64,000 bases of DNA from Rugalucina vietnamica (Eukaryota; Mollusca; Bivalvia; Lucinida; Lucinidae): contig OZ024877.1 of the NCBI GenBank assembly GCA_964017185.1, positions 6,178,006-6,242,005 of the forward strand. The letters are read 5' to 3'. The notes under the pieces were generated by a model. That model was not told the DNA's origin. It did no database searches and saw nothing but the letters and a program-made list of their open reading frames with translations. Positions 34,601 to 44,700 of this stretch are shown piece after piece (positions within the stretch are counted from its first letter, which is position 1; every line of letters begins with the position of its first letter). Both the position numbers and the translations under genes were made by a program.

Positions 34601-37045
34601 GATTCCATTCCCTGGGGATCACTCGATATTATAAAAAGAGTGAGACCAGAAACTCAAGCCAATGACTTGCGTGACATGTTGCTGCTGAAAAGCATGTATT
34701 TTCGCTTTTTTAGCTTGTATAACATAGGTATACCACTTTTTGTCGAGAACAAGAGTTATCCCGGTATACCGACCCCACGCAGCTGCATGAGTGTTACCAT
34801 ACCAACAATCACAACAGGGTCCGATCAGAAACTCAAGCCTCTAGGGTGGTAACATCGGGGGTCAAAAACCGGTTTGGACTTCATTGTACCCCCCCCCCCC
34901 TATTTTGCTATTTTGACCCCCAATTCTCGAGAACAAGAGTTATCCCGGTATAGCTACCTATCTGGTTCCATCCACTGGGGATCACTCGACATTATAAAAA
35001 GGGTGAGACCAGAAAGTCAAGCCCATGACTTGCGTGACATGCTGCTGCTTAAAAGCATGTATTTTCGCTATTTTAGCTTTTATAATATAGGTATACCACT
35101 TTTTCTCGAGAACAAGAGTTATCCCGGTATACCGACCCCACGCAGCTGAAAGAGTGTTACCATACCAACAATCACAACAGGGTCTGGTCAGAAACTCAAG
35201 CCTCTGGGGTGGTAACATCGGGGGTCAAAAACCGGTTTGTACCTCATTGCACCCCCCCCCCCTATTTGGACCCCCCAATTCTCGAGAACAAGAGTTATCC
35301 CGGTATAGCCACCTATCTGGTTCCATCCACTGGGGATCACTCGATATTATAAAAAGGGTGAGACCAGAAACTCAAGCCCATGACTTGCGTGACATGTTGC
35401 TGCTGAAAAGCATGAATTTTCGATTTTTTAGCTTGTATAACATAGGTATACCACTTTTTCTCGAGAACAAGAGTTATCCCGGTATACCGACCCCACGCAG
35501 CTGAAAGAGTGTTACCATTCCAACAATCACAACAGGGTCTGGTCAGAAACTCAAGCCTCTGGGGTGGTAACATCGGGGGTCAAAAACCGGTTTGGACCTC
35601 ATTGCACCCCCCCCCCCTATTTTGACCCCCAATTCTCGAGAACAAGAGTTATCCCGGTGAAGCCACCTATCTGATTCCATTCCCTGGGGATCACTCGATA
35701 TTATAAAAAGAGTGAGACCAGAAACTCAAGCACATGACTTGCGTGACATGTTGCTGCTGAAATGCATGTATTTTCGCTATTTTAGCTTGTATAACAAAGG
35801 TATACCACTTTTTCTCGAGAACAAGAGTTATCCCGGTATACCGACCCCACGCAGCTGCATGAGTGTTACCATACCAACAATCACAGCAGGGTCTGATCAG
35901 AAACTCAAGCCTCTAGGGTGGTAACATCGGGGGTCAAAAACCGGTTTGGACCTCATTGCACCCCCACCCCATTATGACCCCCCAATTCCCGAGAACAAGA
36001 GTTATCCCGGTATAGCCACCTATCTGGTTCCATCCACTGGGGATCACTCGATATTATAAAAAGGGTGAGACCAGAAACTCAAGCACATGACTTGCGTGAC
36101 ATGTTGCTGCTGAAAAGCATATATTTTCGCTATTTTAGCTTGTATAACATAGGTATACCATATTTTCTCTAGAACAAGAGTTATCCCGGTATACCGACCT
36201 CACGCAGCTGAAAGAGTGTTACCATACCAACAATCACAACAGGGTCTGGTCAGAAACTCAAGCCTCTGGGGTGGTAAAATCGGGGGTCAAAAACCGGTTT
36301 GGACCTCATTGCACCCCCCCCCCCCCCCATTTTGACACCCCAATTCTCGAGTAAAAGAGTTATCCCGGTATAGCCACCTATCTGGTCCCATCCAGTGGGG
36401 ATCACTGGATATTATAAAAAAGAGTGAGACCAGAAACTCAAGCCCATGACTTGTGTGACATGTTGCTGCTGAAAAGCATGCGTTTTCGCTTTTTTAGCTT
36501 GTATAACATAGGTATACCACTTTTTCTCGAGAACAAGAGTTATCCCGGTATACCGACCCCACGCAGCTGAAATAGTGTTACCATACCAACAATCACAACA
36601 GGGTCTGGTCAGAAACTCAAGCCTCTGGGGTGGTAACATCGGGGGTCAAAAACCGGTTTGGACCTCATTGCACCCCCCCCCCCCTATTTTGACACCCCCC
36701 CCCCCCCCCACACACACACACACTTCTCGAGAACAAGAGTTATCCCGGTGAAGCCACCTATCTGATTCCATTCCCTGGGGGATCACTCGATATTATAAAA
36801 AGGGTGAGACCAGAAACTCAAGCCCATGACTTGCGTGACATGTTGCTGCTGAAAAGCATGTATTTTCGCTTTTTCTAGCGTGTATAACAGAGGTATACCA
36901 CTTTTTCTCGAGAAGAAGAGTTATATATACCAACTCCACGCAGCTGAAAGATTGTTGCCATACCAACAGAGTCTCGTCAGAAACTCAAGCTTCTGGGGTT
37001 GGTAACACCGGGGGTCAAAAAACGGTTTGGACCTCATTGCACCCT
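25698..37045 (-). repeat. 350 bp satellite array, right arm (inverted)
   Basis: About 32 monomers in the opposite orientation to the left arm (CTCGAGAACAAGAGTTATCCC on the + strand). The innermost 2 kb (25.7-27.8 kb) is diverged with small deletions. 27.9-35.6 kb is homogeneous. The outer 1.4 kb (35.6-37.0 kb) carries the same private variants, in mirror order, as the outer part of the left arm. A (CA)n tract at 36,710-36,723 mirrors the (TG)n at 10,990-11,012. Confidence 0.95.
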
Positions 37046-37281
37046 GTTGTTCTGTTTCTCATTTAGAACTTAATTGTATCAAAGATATAAACATATAAGT
37101 ATATTATTAAATGGCTCAAAAAGTTCAATTTCTGCAGTACTGCTGGTACTGCTAACTTCACAATCAGTAATCATGAAAAGAACAATACGGGCGTAACTTT
37201 CGTCCGGATGTGTAATACTGCTGATGCTGCTGGGCTAATGCCGCAGTATTACTGCAGTACTGCTGGTACTGCTAACTTCAC
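37046..37281 (+). repeat. Array-flanking segment F, shortened copy at the right edge
   Basis: TTAATTGTATCAAA passes directly into ACATATAAGTATATTATTAAATGG, skipping the middle of F. AATACGGGCGTAAC, TCCGGATGTGTAATACTGC and the GCAGTATTACTGCAGTACTGC-type tract follow, ending GCTAACTTCAC at 37,281. Part of the last tract also appears earlier (37,132-37,162), a small duplication. Similarity to the other copies stops at about 37,281. Confidence 0.75.
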
Positions 37282-37905
37282 ATTCATCATCTTCTGAGTC
37301 AAATGGAAGAAATTTTGAAAATACTTATTTTATTATAAAACACATCAGATTAAAGCTTATAAAATTTTCTAAATGGTGATAACTTATAAAAAGTTCGCAA
37401 AAAATCCCAAATTTATGAAATTTAAGGCTAAAAATGACTTCTTACACCTTTTCGCAAAATTCCTACTGAGTCTATGAGATTAATATGGACGAACTTTCGA
37501 ATATGGAAGGATTTTCAATCGCAAAAGGAAGAAACAAGGCAAATACTTATTTTGTAAATTTTTATACCACATTTTATGGCATATTATAAACATTATGACC
37601 ATAACTTATAAAATTTTGTCGTAAAACGGAAAAAGTGTCATTTGTAACATTTTATATGGTTTTCCTATTCAATTGTGTACATCGCTCAACAGTAATTTCA
37701 CAGGTAAGCGCTCGGGTATTTTCGTAAATCCGATAATAGCCGATGGTGCTAGTGAAGACTATTGTTCCCTATGCCTCAATGATGGCTTCACACACTTCCC
37801 TTACCACTAGAGAAATTGTCTTTCGATCCGTCGCTTTACCCAGATCCCACGCCTTCGCTGACCCCCTCGTCTTCGGATCCTCCTATCCAGGACCAGAGCT
37901 GATTC
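37282..37905. other. Non-coding stretch, nothing recognised
   Basis: Two similar blocks (about 37,305-37,410 and 37,500-37,625) share GGAAGAAATT/GGAAGAAACA, ATACTTATTTT and TAACTTATAAAA phrases, suggesting an old local duplication. The open frame at 37,743-37,928 has no recognisable domain and runs into the mariner-type terminus. Confidence 0.4.
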
Positions 37906-37907
37906 TA

Positions 37908-38837
37908 CGTAGGTCATTCAAAAAGTAATGCAATATGTAGCGTATTTTTGTGTATTCTTATCTGACAGAGGTAATGTTTATGATTTCTGAAAGTTTGATC
38001 CAATCTGCATTCAGAAAAATAAACATCAACTAAATCGGACCATACACTTTATGTTGCTAAGCAACCATAGAATGGTAGCTAAGGTGTCATGGCCACGAAA
38101 ACCACTTTTCAAAAATCAAATAAGTGAACATAAACTTTTGGTATTTCTTTGATGGTGTTTTAAATGGCTATCTACTGACATGTTTGGGTAATGTCACCTT
38201 AGCCAGAACTTTCTAGGCAACTGCAATGTTCGTACAACCCAACGTGTGACAACTGTTGCTTAGCAACGCCAGAACCTATGCGATTTAGGTTTTGTGAATT
38301 TTCCATAGATTTTGGTTGCTAGGCAACGAAATATGTTATCTGAGAATTGCATTTTATAGCAAGTAGTTTACAAAGCGTCAATGGCAGAAACAAATAGGCA
38401 TATAAATGTTTGATTAAACAAACTAGATGTCAAATTATATTACAAATTGTATCTCTACCCCATTTTTCATCCTTCGATCTAGAAATTTTAGTCATTTTTT
38501 TCAACTTTGATTAGGCGTCATTTAAAATACATCAATCAGATAATATTATCTTGAACGCTTAATGCAACTATTTTATGCTCGGTGTAAGAAAATTAAGTGA
38601 ATACGTTTAATTTGGTTTTCCTGCCACCATGGCAACGGTTTTAAGAGTCGTGGCCAACTGCCTTTTTCCAGTGTTCTATTGTTGCTAGGCAACAGGAAGT
38701 CGAGCATGTGACTAAGTGTCGAACTGTCTCGCAGACGGCGAATTGAATTTATATTTCAAGAAAGGTTAATCAAACTTTAATAACGTGTTCAAACAAAAAA
38801 TACGGTCAATATTGCATTACTTATTGAATGACCCTCG
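37908..38837. mobile_element. 930 bp mariner-type non-autonomous element with TA target duplication
   Basis: The left end CGTAGGTCATTCAAAAAGTA and the right end (reverse strand CGAGGGTCATTCAATAAGTA) are inverted repeats that continue ATGCAATAT, flanked by TA on both sides (37,906-37,907 and 38,838-38,839). GGTCATTCAAAAAGTAATG resembles mariner termini. No transposase remains. The interior has repeated GTTGCTAGGCAAC-like palindromes. Confidence 0.75.
38053..38693. promoter_or_regulatory. Cluster of RFX/X-box-like palindromes inside the mariner-type element
   Basis: GTTGCTAAGCAAC (38,053), TTCTAGGCAAC (38,211, half intact), GTTGCTTAGCAAC (38,255), GTTGCTAGGCAAC (38,315), GCCACCATGGCAAC (38,624, imperfect) and GTTGCTAGGCAAC (38,681). 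The X-box consensus bound by RFX factors is GTNRCC-(0-3 bp)-RGYAAC. Matching the consensus is seen directly; binding is inference. Confidence 0.5.
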
Positions 38838-38964
38838 TATCACATCGCACTGGTGTCTGAGCACGGCAATTGTCTTCGCAACCTTTCAGGGTCTTCCATC
38901 TTCTTTGAATTCACAATCAAGAGTGAGGGTTAATTCATATGAGCATAATTTATATAGATGTACC

Positions 38965-39510
38965 CTAGAAAGCAAGAAGATACGCTACCCGTACGCTATA
39001 GATACGCTCAGTACGTTCCTCATAAGTTAGGTGTACGTTGTGTACGTTCCGTGTGCGTTGAACGAACGCTGATTACGTCAATGTACGTTTGGTATAAGTT
39101 ACACATACGTTAGTCGTGCGCTGCTTGCACGTTCGCCATACGTTATGCATACTCTACACACACGCTACATAAGCCCAGTCCCACAGGCAGTAACGTATGG
39201 CAACGTATGTAAACGTGTGAGTAACTTACACGTATCGTACAATAACGTATGTACAGCGTGTCTGTTGCGTACGCCTAACTTATGAGTAACGTATTATCAG
39301 TACTTCGGCATACGTCGGAAATTTTGTGCATGCACAAAACTCTTCGACGTATTCAGCGTATGACAACGTATACCAACGTATTATAGCGTACCCGTAACTT
39401 ATGCGAAACTTATGCCCAACGTATGCAACGTACGCCAACGTATCGGTTGAATTTCTCATACGCTGGCATACGTTGGCGCTATACGCTGTGGTGTGAGCAC
39501 CCCTCGACAT
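38965..39510. mobile_element. Element(s) built from short ACGTT/AACGTAT motifs
   Basis: About 38,965-39,165 is dense in TACGTT and TACGCTA motifs. From about 39,170 (AGTCCCACAGGCAGTAACG) the motifs appear in the opposite orientation (CAACGTATG, AACTTATG) to 39,505, where the end GGCGCTATACGCTGTGGTGTGAGC matches the inverted start of the 3600 copy. One element or two abutting ones cannot be decided by eye. Confidence 0.6.
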
Positions 39511-40144
39511 CCCGCGTGCCAAGCAATAACGCGATAATTATTATTGATAACGTGCTAAAGATTAAATATCAATGAAAAACAAATACATTTTGTTTTGTTT
39601 ATCAAGACTAAACGTCTTAAGATAATAATTTTCATAACTTGTCTGATCATTTTGACCACGTCATATGTAAAGTATAGATGATTTATTTAGACTTTGAGCC
39701 TGATAAATACTTAAAACAACCACATATGGCTATTTAATGACATGGAAAAAATTGTCTACGACGCTGAAATGTGTCCCAATATATAGTGCTTTGCAACAAG
39801 ATATGCTCGATGACCGTGATATTAAGTCTGAGAATAAATGCAGGCTGAGCGGGACACACATGACTTGATCAAGAGAACAAACTGCATTTGGTATGCCCAG
39901 ATTTAGTACGATGTGAGTATGATATAGTTGATTTTTTCATGACCGGCTGCATTCATTGTTTCAGCAGTTGTATATAGTATGAGTGGACTTTAGTTGATTT
40001 TATTACATATTTTGAGTAATAATTGGATATATACGTAATTGCGTTTTAGGATTTTTCGTAAAATTATAAAACGGTACTTGTTTTGTTTATTCAAATACAT
40101 GCATGAACATACGGGCGTTTGAACCTATGCTGTATTTTATTATA
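39511..40144. other. Non-coding stretch, nothing recognised
   Basis: AT-rich DNA without exon-like sequence, repeats of note or plausible open frames. Confidence 0.5.
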
Positions 40145-41325
40145 ATACCCCCATTCCACTGGGCGGCGTTTCCACTACGTTTCCAAATATGGGCATAAAA
40201 TACCGTGAAACGTAGAGAGAGCGCCAGAAGCGTAGTCGAAACGCCTTGATCGTAGTAGAAACGTACTGGCAGCGCCTTGAACGCCACCCAAAGTTGAAAG
40301 TTTTGACCCTGCTCAAAAATTTAAAACTTAAACGTAGAGAAAACGCCGTGGACTCGAAACGCAGTGGAAGCGTAGTAAAAGCGTAGTAAGAACGGTATTA
40401 TCGTAGCAGTATCGTAGCCGTAGCGTGCATAACGTAGAAGAAGCGTAGCAGCATCGCAGTAAAAGCGTAGCGATATTTGTCCGCGATCCCAGTACGCTTC
40501 TCCTACGCTATGTACGTCCTTGCCACGCTCTATTCTCACGCTTTCACTACGATTCCACCAAATTACCAATATCAACCAACGCGCTTCTTCTACGCTTCCA
40601 GTACGTTCTTTGTGTTTTGACTACGTTACCACTACGTTACCACTACGCTTCCACTACGCTCTTGGCGTCTTGACTGCGTTACCACTACGCTTCTACTACG
40701 CTTTGGCGTTTGAGCTACGTTCATGGCGATTTACAGCACGCACGTGCCAACCAGGGTATAAATACGTCACCTGTTTTAGCATTGTCTTCATTGTTAAATG
40801 TTAATTTAAGCAATCCACATCAAAGAAAATGCCACCTCGAAAGGGAAGAAAAGCAAACGCTACTAGTACTGCCATCCAGCCTCCGACAATTGAACCATAC
40901 TGGCACCATACGGTTCATCTTCTTTGAAGACTAGTTGTCAAATGATGTAAACGATCTTAACTTGTTGAGTTTTCATGGACAAAACGCAACAGAAACGCGG
41001 TGCCTGAGCTCCAAACGTAGATAGGACGCAGCAGGAACGTAGTAAGCGTAGGCAAAGCGTAGTCAAAGCGTAGACAGAAATCCCTTGACGTCGTGGAAGC
41101 GTAGCTGATGCGGCTTGGGGATTCCTAAAGCGCCGTAGAAGCGCTGTAGTAGCGCGACAAGAACATCGCTAGCGTAGCGAGAACGTAGTCGAAGCGTACT
41201 AGAAGCGTACTAAAAGCGTGGGAATCCTGTTTTTTTTTCACATGACGGCGCTTCCACGGCGTTTCACAAGTTTTTTAAGAACACCATGAACGTAGTGGAA
41301 ACGCCTTCCAGTGGAATAGGGGTAT
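40145..41325. mobile_element. 1.2 kb TIR element with subterminal GCGTAG motif arrays
   Basis: Inverted termini ATACCCCCATTCCACTGG and, at the right, the reverse of ATACCCCTATTCCACTGG, each continuing into GGCGTTTCCACTACG. The flanking dinucleotide is TA on both sides (40,143-40,144 and 41,326-41,327). Left and right thirds are dense in GCGTAGT/ACTACGC motifs, whose prevailing orientation flips along each third. The middle (about 40,742-40,980) lacks the motif and holds a TATA-like sequence and a short open frame. No transposase seen. Confidence 0.7.
40757..40927 (+). other. TATA-like box plus 32-codon open frame in the middle of the TIR element
   Basis: TATAAAT lies at 40,757-40,763. An ATG in good context (AGAAAATGCC) follows at 40,829 and opens a frame of 32 codons ending TGA at 40,925-40,927. 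The peptide starts MPPRKGRKANATSTA, a basic N-terminus. It could be the first exon or remnant of a lost transposase, or a captured host promoter and first exon. No family is recognised. Confidence 0.3.
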
Positions 41326-41568
41326 TAGTTTTACATCCCTTTCAAGATTATTTAAGCTCATGTGCGACGGGCTAATCATTAGGTAGGGCGATACAGGGGG
41401 AACCCTGAGAAGAACCACCTAGCAACACCCGCAAGCAGAACTTGGATTGTCTCACATGTGCCACTTGTAAGGCTCGTACCGTGCCAGAAAGTTCTAATGA
41501 AAGGCTACATGTATACATATCAGCGTACTTTGTGCTTTTATATTCATGTATCATGTCTTTCAAGGGCT

Positions 41569-41724
41569 ATGTTGTGGCGAACCTGGTTGATCCTGGGCAG
41601 TACCGTGACGGTGGTACTAGCCTACAGGGTGTTCGTGGTCCTGAACAGAGATATACCAGAGAACATCGAGAACCCCAATGTCGTTAGGTGGTTAGATGAA
41701 GCAGGGAGGATTGCAAACACGTTG
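41569..41724 (+). CDS. AADAC-like exon 1 (signal anchor)
   Basis: Fifty-two codons from ATG to the donor TTG|GTATGT. The peptide begins MLWRTW, then a hydrophobic stretch to residue 25, then a short acidic and proline-containing segment (DIPENIENP). In-frame upstream ATGs exist (from 41,458), but this one directly precedes the anchor. The join in phase 0 to the exon at 51,312 gives IANTL-SWICHQLG, similar in layout to the family. Confidence 0.65.
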
Positions 41725-44700
41725 GTATGTTAACAAATGTGTAAGACCTCCCCCCACCCCCATAAAACATAATAAGGGGAAATTACTTACAATGCCGATA
41801 GGTTATAGATATTATATGAGCCTGTGCACGAGAAAACACCGTGTTGTGCCCTTGAGCAAGACACATTAACTCCCTACAGTACTGGTTAAGCCCAGGAAGC
41901 GTTGGCTCCGTCCCGACATGACTGAAAAATATTATTAACTGGGACGTTAAGCCTCAACACAAACAAAACCAACAATTTGGATTCCGACCAGATCCGACAC
42001 AAACCAGACATTACAGTCACAGTAGATGGTTAGAGGCTAGAAATTTTGGATTTAGAAAGTAGAGGAATTTTACTATCCGTGTAGCGAAAACAAAGGCGCT
42101 GATCAGCCTTTGTTTGCGCCTATGCAGATTATTGGTTTTCCCATGCGGCGTCTCATATAGTACATGTATATGTACGGTAAGCCGAATGAAAACCTCTTTC
42201 TCAGAAGATGGTCACACATTGAATTTAATAATGTTCTTACCCCGCACGAAGCTAATACGACAGCTTGTGCACGTATGTTGGCATTTTTTGAAAAGTGGCT
42301 TCGAATCAAAGTTAGTACAAGATTTAAGAACATCATCGACCGACAATATCATAGCAGTTGGCAATAGACTATACCGGCAAGCATAACTTCACATGTTAAG
42401 TAGATTCCGGAATAAGATAATAAAGATTGAAACTATTGTGACGAATTGATTTTAATATTCATACATGAGAATGTTGACAGCACATTCATGTATTCATACT
42501 GGAGTTTTTATTACCTTCCGTGTATATGTCTCATTAATAAGTCTGGCATCCATTTTATGGACATAGGCAAACAGTATAGCCCCAGATGTGACGCCGCAGA
42601 ACGCAGCGTCCCATCTGGGGCTATTCTGTTTGCTTAGAGGAATTTCATCGAAAAATAAAAATTCAAAATCACTCCTGATGCCCCTAATAATGAAAGTGGA
42701 CTGACCCAAATGATAATGATGAGAGAATCCATTCGTCAAATATGGGTTAACAAGAAAAGATATGACACAAAGTGTCATATCAATTGACTCAATTATGAAA
42801 ATATGCTGCATTTACTTTTCTATACGGCTGAAAATAATTAGTCAGGTATCTCCCTTATCTGTTTTATTTGCCACGCATCCGACTTTCATTCTGGATCAAA
42901 AATAAAAAAAGTGGCATCATTTGTTGTTCTGAAATTTAAATGTTATTTCATCACCTTGTCGTAAAGTAGGACATGGTCATTACAGGGTTTCGATTTATAT
43001 ACATAATATTGTAGTATCGAGTCATTATTGCTTAAGGCCAAGTTTTTTTTTTGAAATCAGTCTACTGGTTTCAGAGTTTTTTTGAAGGGTTTTTATCATT
43101 TATGGACATGGTGGCTATATGTTCATATGATCTGTATTTTTATATACACATTGCTCCCCCCTTCTTAGAGATATGGCTTTACAAGCAGTTTCAGAGATCT
43201 TTGTAAGTGTTAACGTAGGATGCATGCCGGTTCGAGTACCATGCTATAAGCTAACCATGAGCCTTCGGCTCAGGTAAGCTAACAAGTAAAGCTTATACGC
43301 ATGTATGGGTGGTTGAAGAAAATCATCTTGATATGTTAGCGTTTAATCAGTTTTGTCATTTATTGAGTCATAAAGATGTAGGAAATGATGATTCTCTTTA
43401 ATACAGCCAATGTTTACATTAGGTGGGAAAGACGATGTATGTAGCCAGTTCGTTGGCATACTAAATTTTCACCATGTCAGCTGGTGACTTAGTTGAACAA
43501 AGAATCGGATAGTTGGTATAAAAACATAACAGAAGACAATGCTTATTGAATAATTTACTGTCTGTTTTTTAGTCATGAAATGCTAGTCATGGACTTTACA
43601 GCTGATGTTGATTCTATTGGGTGCCATGTAGAATATGGATTGTTTTGAATATAAAAATGGTTCAAGGTAGTAATGTTACATTTTTTTCCAAAATTTTCAT
43701 TAGGTTTGAAATGGAATTAAAATATGAATACTGGCAGTGAACAGGAATTTTTTATTTTAGGTCTAAATGAGTGTGGAGATTAAATCATCAGCTGTAATGT
43801 GACTATGCAGTGGTTACATGAACTGTTTCCAGATTATGTATGACATGGAAATTATATAGGAAGTAATGATTAAATTGAAACTGTGACATGGCATAACTAC
43901 CGAGATAACAAGATGTAGAACACAGGATATAAATGCCCATGACTAACTCAGCTAATTTTGAAGTACATGTAACAATAGACAAAGTAAATATGGAATATGT
44001 AAAAAAAGCTGGACATACAAACGTTACATATTATGCATAATGACTTTGGCTATGATATACATACTACATTGCTCTAAATCAGACATATGTATATAAATGC
44101 AAACCAGAAGACTTATGGTTATGTAAACGCTCACCTGAGACCGGAGATATATATTAATAAACTAATTTGACTAGAATGGGAATATACATGTATATAAAAC
44201 TAGGGCAGAGGCAGACAGCCGTCTGGGCCGAAATATTTTCATAAACATAAACCTTTTGTTCATTTGCTCATTTGCTTTATAGTAAGTTTTTTGCTATTAA
44301 TTGACATTACCTATTTTTTTGCATTCAAATGCATGGGTGATCTAAGTTGACTTTGCCTTTAAATAGGTCAAGGTCATCCCAGGGTCATGATTTATACAAA
44401 CTTTGTAGAGCTCCATTGTTTGATGCTTCATGCCAAGTTTCAAAATCATATGCTTTCTGGTTCTGAAGAAGAAGATTTTTAAAGGATTTTTGCTATTTAT
44501 AGCCATGGCGTTGATCTTGGTAATGTGACTTGGACTATTATACAATATTTTGTACCCCATTCCTAAGGATGTTCCACATGAAGTTTGGTTTTGATTGGCC
44601 AAGCGGTTTCAGATGAGAAAATCTTTGAAATTGTGGACGGACGGACGCCGGAGCATGGTTATCCTATAAGTTCACCTTGTGAGCCTTGGGTTCAGGTGAG

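Noticed and set aside
9638-36639. Dozens of recurring 60-136 aa open frames in the satellite as a protein family
   Set aside because: They repeat only because the DNA monomer repeats, occur on both strands over the same bases, and show no known domain, signal peptide or splice structure.
9600-37045. CRISPR-like array or immune repeat array
   Set aside because: There are no unique spacers between short repeats; the whole 350 bp unit is repeated and the context is eukaryotic.
9007-37281. Exact terminal inverted repeats ending at GTGAAGTTAGC as proof of a 28 kb transposon
   Set aside because: Similarity between the 1.87 kb and 9.0 kb copies continues about 16 bp past that point, and no target duplication is visible, so the true ends are not established.
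41458-41568. Longer N-terminus for the esterase from the ATG at 41,458
   Set aside because: The added residues precede the signal anchor without similarity to the family; the ATG at 41,569 gives a normal anchor. Not excluded by sequence alone.
44342-44602. Minus-strand 86 aa frame as a small gene
   Set aside because: Lies in a dispersed repeat whose relative at 43.0-43.3 kb does not keep the frame.
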